A DNA stretch of 64,000 nucleotides, from assembly GCF_014195635.1 (NCBI RefSeq), contig NZ_JACICC010000004.1:372001-436000 (forward strand). The letters run 5' to 3'. Below the pieces are notes generated by a model. It searched no databases and was not told where the DNA came from. It saw only the letters and a list, made by a program, of their open reading frames with translations. This document shows positions 62,446-64,000 of the stretch, piece after piece (position 1 is the stretch's first letter; each line of letters opens with the position of its first letter). Both the position numbers and the translations under genes were made by a program. The stretch comes from Pseudochelatococcus contaminans. Its GTDB lineage: Bacteria > Pseudomonadota > Alphaproteobacteria > Rhizobiales > Beijerinckiaceae.

Positions 62446-63834
62446 ATGAAGCCAATGCAGGACGACGATGTTACCATACCTCTCCCATACTGGTATGGTC
62501 GCCCGGATACGAGAAGCGAAATCAGCGCCCTCGTCGTTAGCCTGGCGGAAAGTAATGCGCCACGTCTCGTTCGTGTATTCTATGACACGCTTCTGCTGGA
62601 CATCGACGCAGCCAGTTTCCTGGACCATGAGATTGTCGAGACCCGCCTTGTCGGTTCTCTGGAAAAATGGTTGCGGGACGTCTTCCAGAACAATGATGAT
62701 GCCGAGACAGCCACGGCCTATCAGCGCAAAATTGGCGAGGTTCACGCACGAATAAAGGTTCCGCTTCACATCGTCATGAAGGCGGCCGCCCTGCTCAAGG
62801 CGGAACTCTCGATCATTTTCCTCAAAGAAATCGAGGCACGCGAGACACTGGCCGAAGCGTTGATTTTCCTCAACGCCCGTATGGACTGGTCACTCGGTAT
62901 CATGAGCGAAGCATACATGCTGGGCAGCGTGCGCCGGGCGCAAGCGGATGAGGCTTTCCGCCTGTTCGCGGTCGGGCAGGATGTATCCATCGAAAAGGAG
63001 GCGCAGCACGCCGCGCTCATGGACTGGCTGCAATCCATCTTGTTTCCGCTGTTCGACGACGGACCGCAGACTGAGATGATGCCGCTCGGGAAATCACCTT
63101 TCGGCATCTGGTTTCGCCATCACGCCGACCTGGTGTTCCAGAACTCCCCCGGCCTCGAAGCCATCCGAGACAACCTGCATGAAATCGATGACGAGATCCT
63201 GCCCCGCATCAAAAAGGCCAAGCAGTCAGACAGCGGCGATCTTCGGGTTCAACTGGGAAAACTCCGCGCACTCGTGGATGAAACAAAGCATATCATCGCA
63301 AGTATGTTTCAGAGCGTGGCCGGCATAGAAAGTGGTCGAGATCCGCTGACCCGGACATTGAATCGCCGGTTCCTGCCCACGATCATGAGTCGGGAAATCG
63401 CCATTTCGCTGCGTACGAAGGCTCCCTTTTCCATCTTGATGCTTGACATCGATCACTTCAAGACGATCAACGATCAATGGGGGCATTCTGCCGGAGACAA
63501 TGCACTTCGGCAAGTTGTGGAAGTGATTTTGAACGCCATTCGATTTAACGACTTCATTTTCCGCTATGGCGGAGAAGAGTTTCTGATCGTATTGGTAGAG
63601 ACAACGGCAGGCGAAGCGCTTCAAAATGCCGAAAGATTGAGGGAAAAACTGGCCTCTCATCAATTGGTAATATCCGACGGCCAAACGATCAATATCACTG
63701 CATCAATTGGAGTCGCGGAATATGATGGCCATCCCGACTACGTACAATTGATCGATGCGGCAGATCAGGCGTTGTATTCAGCGAAGAGATCAGGACGCAA
63801 CCGCACGGTTATCGCAGGCAAAAAAGCTGCATGA
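62446..63834 (+). CDS. globin-coupled oxygen-sensing diguanylate cyclase (DosC-like)
   Basis: A 462-residue signalling enzyme that makes c-di-GMP. The N-terminal globin sensor (about 20-160) has the distal-side LVRVFYDTLL (Tyr46) and the proximal heme His100 in IGEVHARIKVPLHIVMKAAALLK, close to Tyr43 and His98 of E. coli DosC/YddV. A helical middle domain follows. The GGDEF domain has DPLTRTLNRR, LDIDHFKTINDQWGHSAGDNALR, the active-site GGEEF (375-379) and the inhibitory I-site RFND (366-369) at the proper five-residue spacing. The start is the ATG at 62446; ATGs at 62410 and 62455 are alternatives. It may share a transcript with marC2. Confidence 0.93.
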   Translation: MKPMQDDDVTIPLPYWYGRPDTRSEISALVVSLAESNAPRLVRVFYDTLLLDIDAASFLDHEIVETRLVGSLEKWLRDVFQNNDDAETATAYQRKIGEVHARIKVPLHIVMKAAALLKAELSIIFLKEIEARETLAEALIFLNARMDWSLGIMSEAYMLGSVRRAQADEAFRLFAVGQDVSIEKEAQHAALMDWLQSILFPLFDDGPQTEMMPLGKSPFGIWFRHHADLVFQNSPGLEAIRDNLHEIDDEILPRIKKAKQSDSGDLRVQLGKLRALVDETKHIIASMFQSVAGIESGRDPLTRTLNRRFLPTIMSREIAISLRTKAPFSILMLDIDHFKTINDQWGHSAGDNALRQVVEVILNAIRFNDFIFRYGGEEFLIVLVETTAGEALQNAERLREKLASHQLVISDGQTINITASIGVAEYDGHPDYVQLIDAADQALYSAKRSGRNRTVIAGKKAA

Positions 63835-63887
63835 ACATTGCACAATCTAAAGCTTATATAAATTTTTATGACTGGATTTTGATTAGA

Positions 63888-63933
63888 TGGTCGGAGCGAG
63901 AGGATTCGAACCTCCGACCCCCTCGTCCCGAAC
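63888..63933 (-). other. isolated 3' half of a tRNA-Pro(CGG) (attachment-site scar)
   Basis: On the minus strand, 46 bases run from the anticodon loop (TTCGGGA) through CGAGG, the T-arm with TTCGAAT, and the acceptor CGCTCCG to ACCA. The 5' anticodon stem (CCTCG expected, CCATG present), D-arm and 5' acceptor strand are absent, so this is not a working tRNA. It matches the 3' half typical of rhizobial tRNA-Pro(CGG). Such displaced 3' halves mark the far end of islands integrated into a tRNA gene; the island would lie to the right, outside the window. Confidence 0.75.
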
Positions 63934-64000
63934 ATGGGCGCCTTAGCTAACTATTTGATTTTTAGTCGTTTATTGTGCCCACCTATTGCATATGTTCGCT

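Noticed and set aside
63888-63960. complete tRNA-Pro at the right edge
   Set aside because: The 5' acceptor strand, D-arm and 5' anticodon stem are missing where they should lie, so only a 3' half is supported.

Overview
The window is a GC-rich piece of an alphaproteobacterial chromosome, most likely Hyphomicrobiales (Rhizobiales). The signs are the radA-cvpA-purF-guaA order, an NDUFA12-DUF2155-aat block, family-specific proteins (DUF1491, double-length Dcd, DUF1254/DUF1214 pair), RIME-like intergenic palindromes, and a 2179-residue coiled-coil protein resembling the Growth Pole Ring protein (GPR/RgsE) of polar-growing Rhizobiales. I cannot name the genus. Most of the window is ordinary chromosomal housekeeping and transport DNA. 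The accessory signals are two tRNA-derived attachment-site scars near the right end, a toxin-antitoxin pair, AT-rich intergenic islands and repeats.

Layout. 1-5 kb: the end of radA, cvpA, purF and guaA. 5-8.7 kb: a leftward phosphonate/phosphate-type ABC importer (phnD-phnC-phnE-phnE) with a candidate Pho box. 9-16 kb: a BaiN/HI0933-type flavoprotein, a BcsS-like surface protein, an MFS exporter, a FUSC exporter, a MarC protein and a DUF1622 protein. 16.4-19.6 kb: a type I secretion ATPase and adaptor pair. 19.7-25.3 kb: a Uup-type ABC-F ATPase, then a PBP1A-DUF1214-DUF1254 operon. 25.4-33.6 kb: UPF0260, VOC-DoxX with a divergent LysR regulator, DUF1491, galE, ComM, a Spy-like periplasmic protein, UspA and a 2Fe-2S ferredoxin.

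34-40.5 kb is the giant GPR/RgsE-like coiled-coil gene, with recent 198-bp (66-residue) tandem duplications. 40.7-46 kb: the complex I accessory subunit NDUFA12, DUF2155, aat, an EamA exporter, and a metallophosphoesterase overlapping a glycosyltransferase. 46-50 kb: an MlaE-MlaF-MlaD-lipoprotein phospholipid-transport operon. 50-56 kb: msrB, bioY-DUF1284, ynfA, argE, dcd and an orphan sulfate-binding protein.

56-58.1 kb holds an intact tRNA-Gly(CCC) and, 1282 bp away, a diverged copy of its 3' half plus about 100 bp of downstream DNA. These bracket a MazEF-like toxin-antitoxin pair and a small membrane protein, which looks like a remnant of a tRNA-targeted element. 58-64 kb: a GNAT acetyltransferase, tRNA-Leu(CAA), the 3-oxoacid CoA-transferase pair, YqhA, a second MarC preceded by a tetranucleotide repeat, and a DosC-like globin-coupled diguanylate cyclase. 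At the right edge lies an isolated 3' half of a tRNA-Pro(CGG), the expected scar at the border of a genomic island that would extend beyond the window.

Functional threads are purine synthesis, cell-envelope construction (PBP1A, Mla, GPR, glycosyltransferase), nutrient import (phosphonate/phosphate, biotin, sulfate), export (T1SS, MFS, FUSC, EamA) and c-di-GMP/oxygen signalling. All family assignments come from reading motifs, not from database searches.
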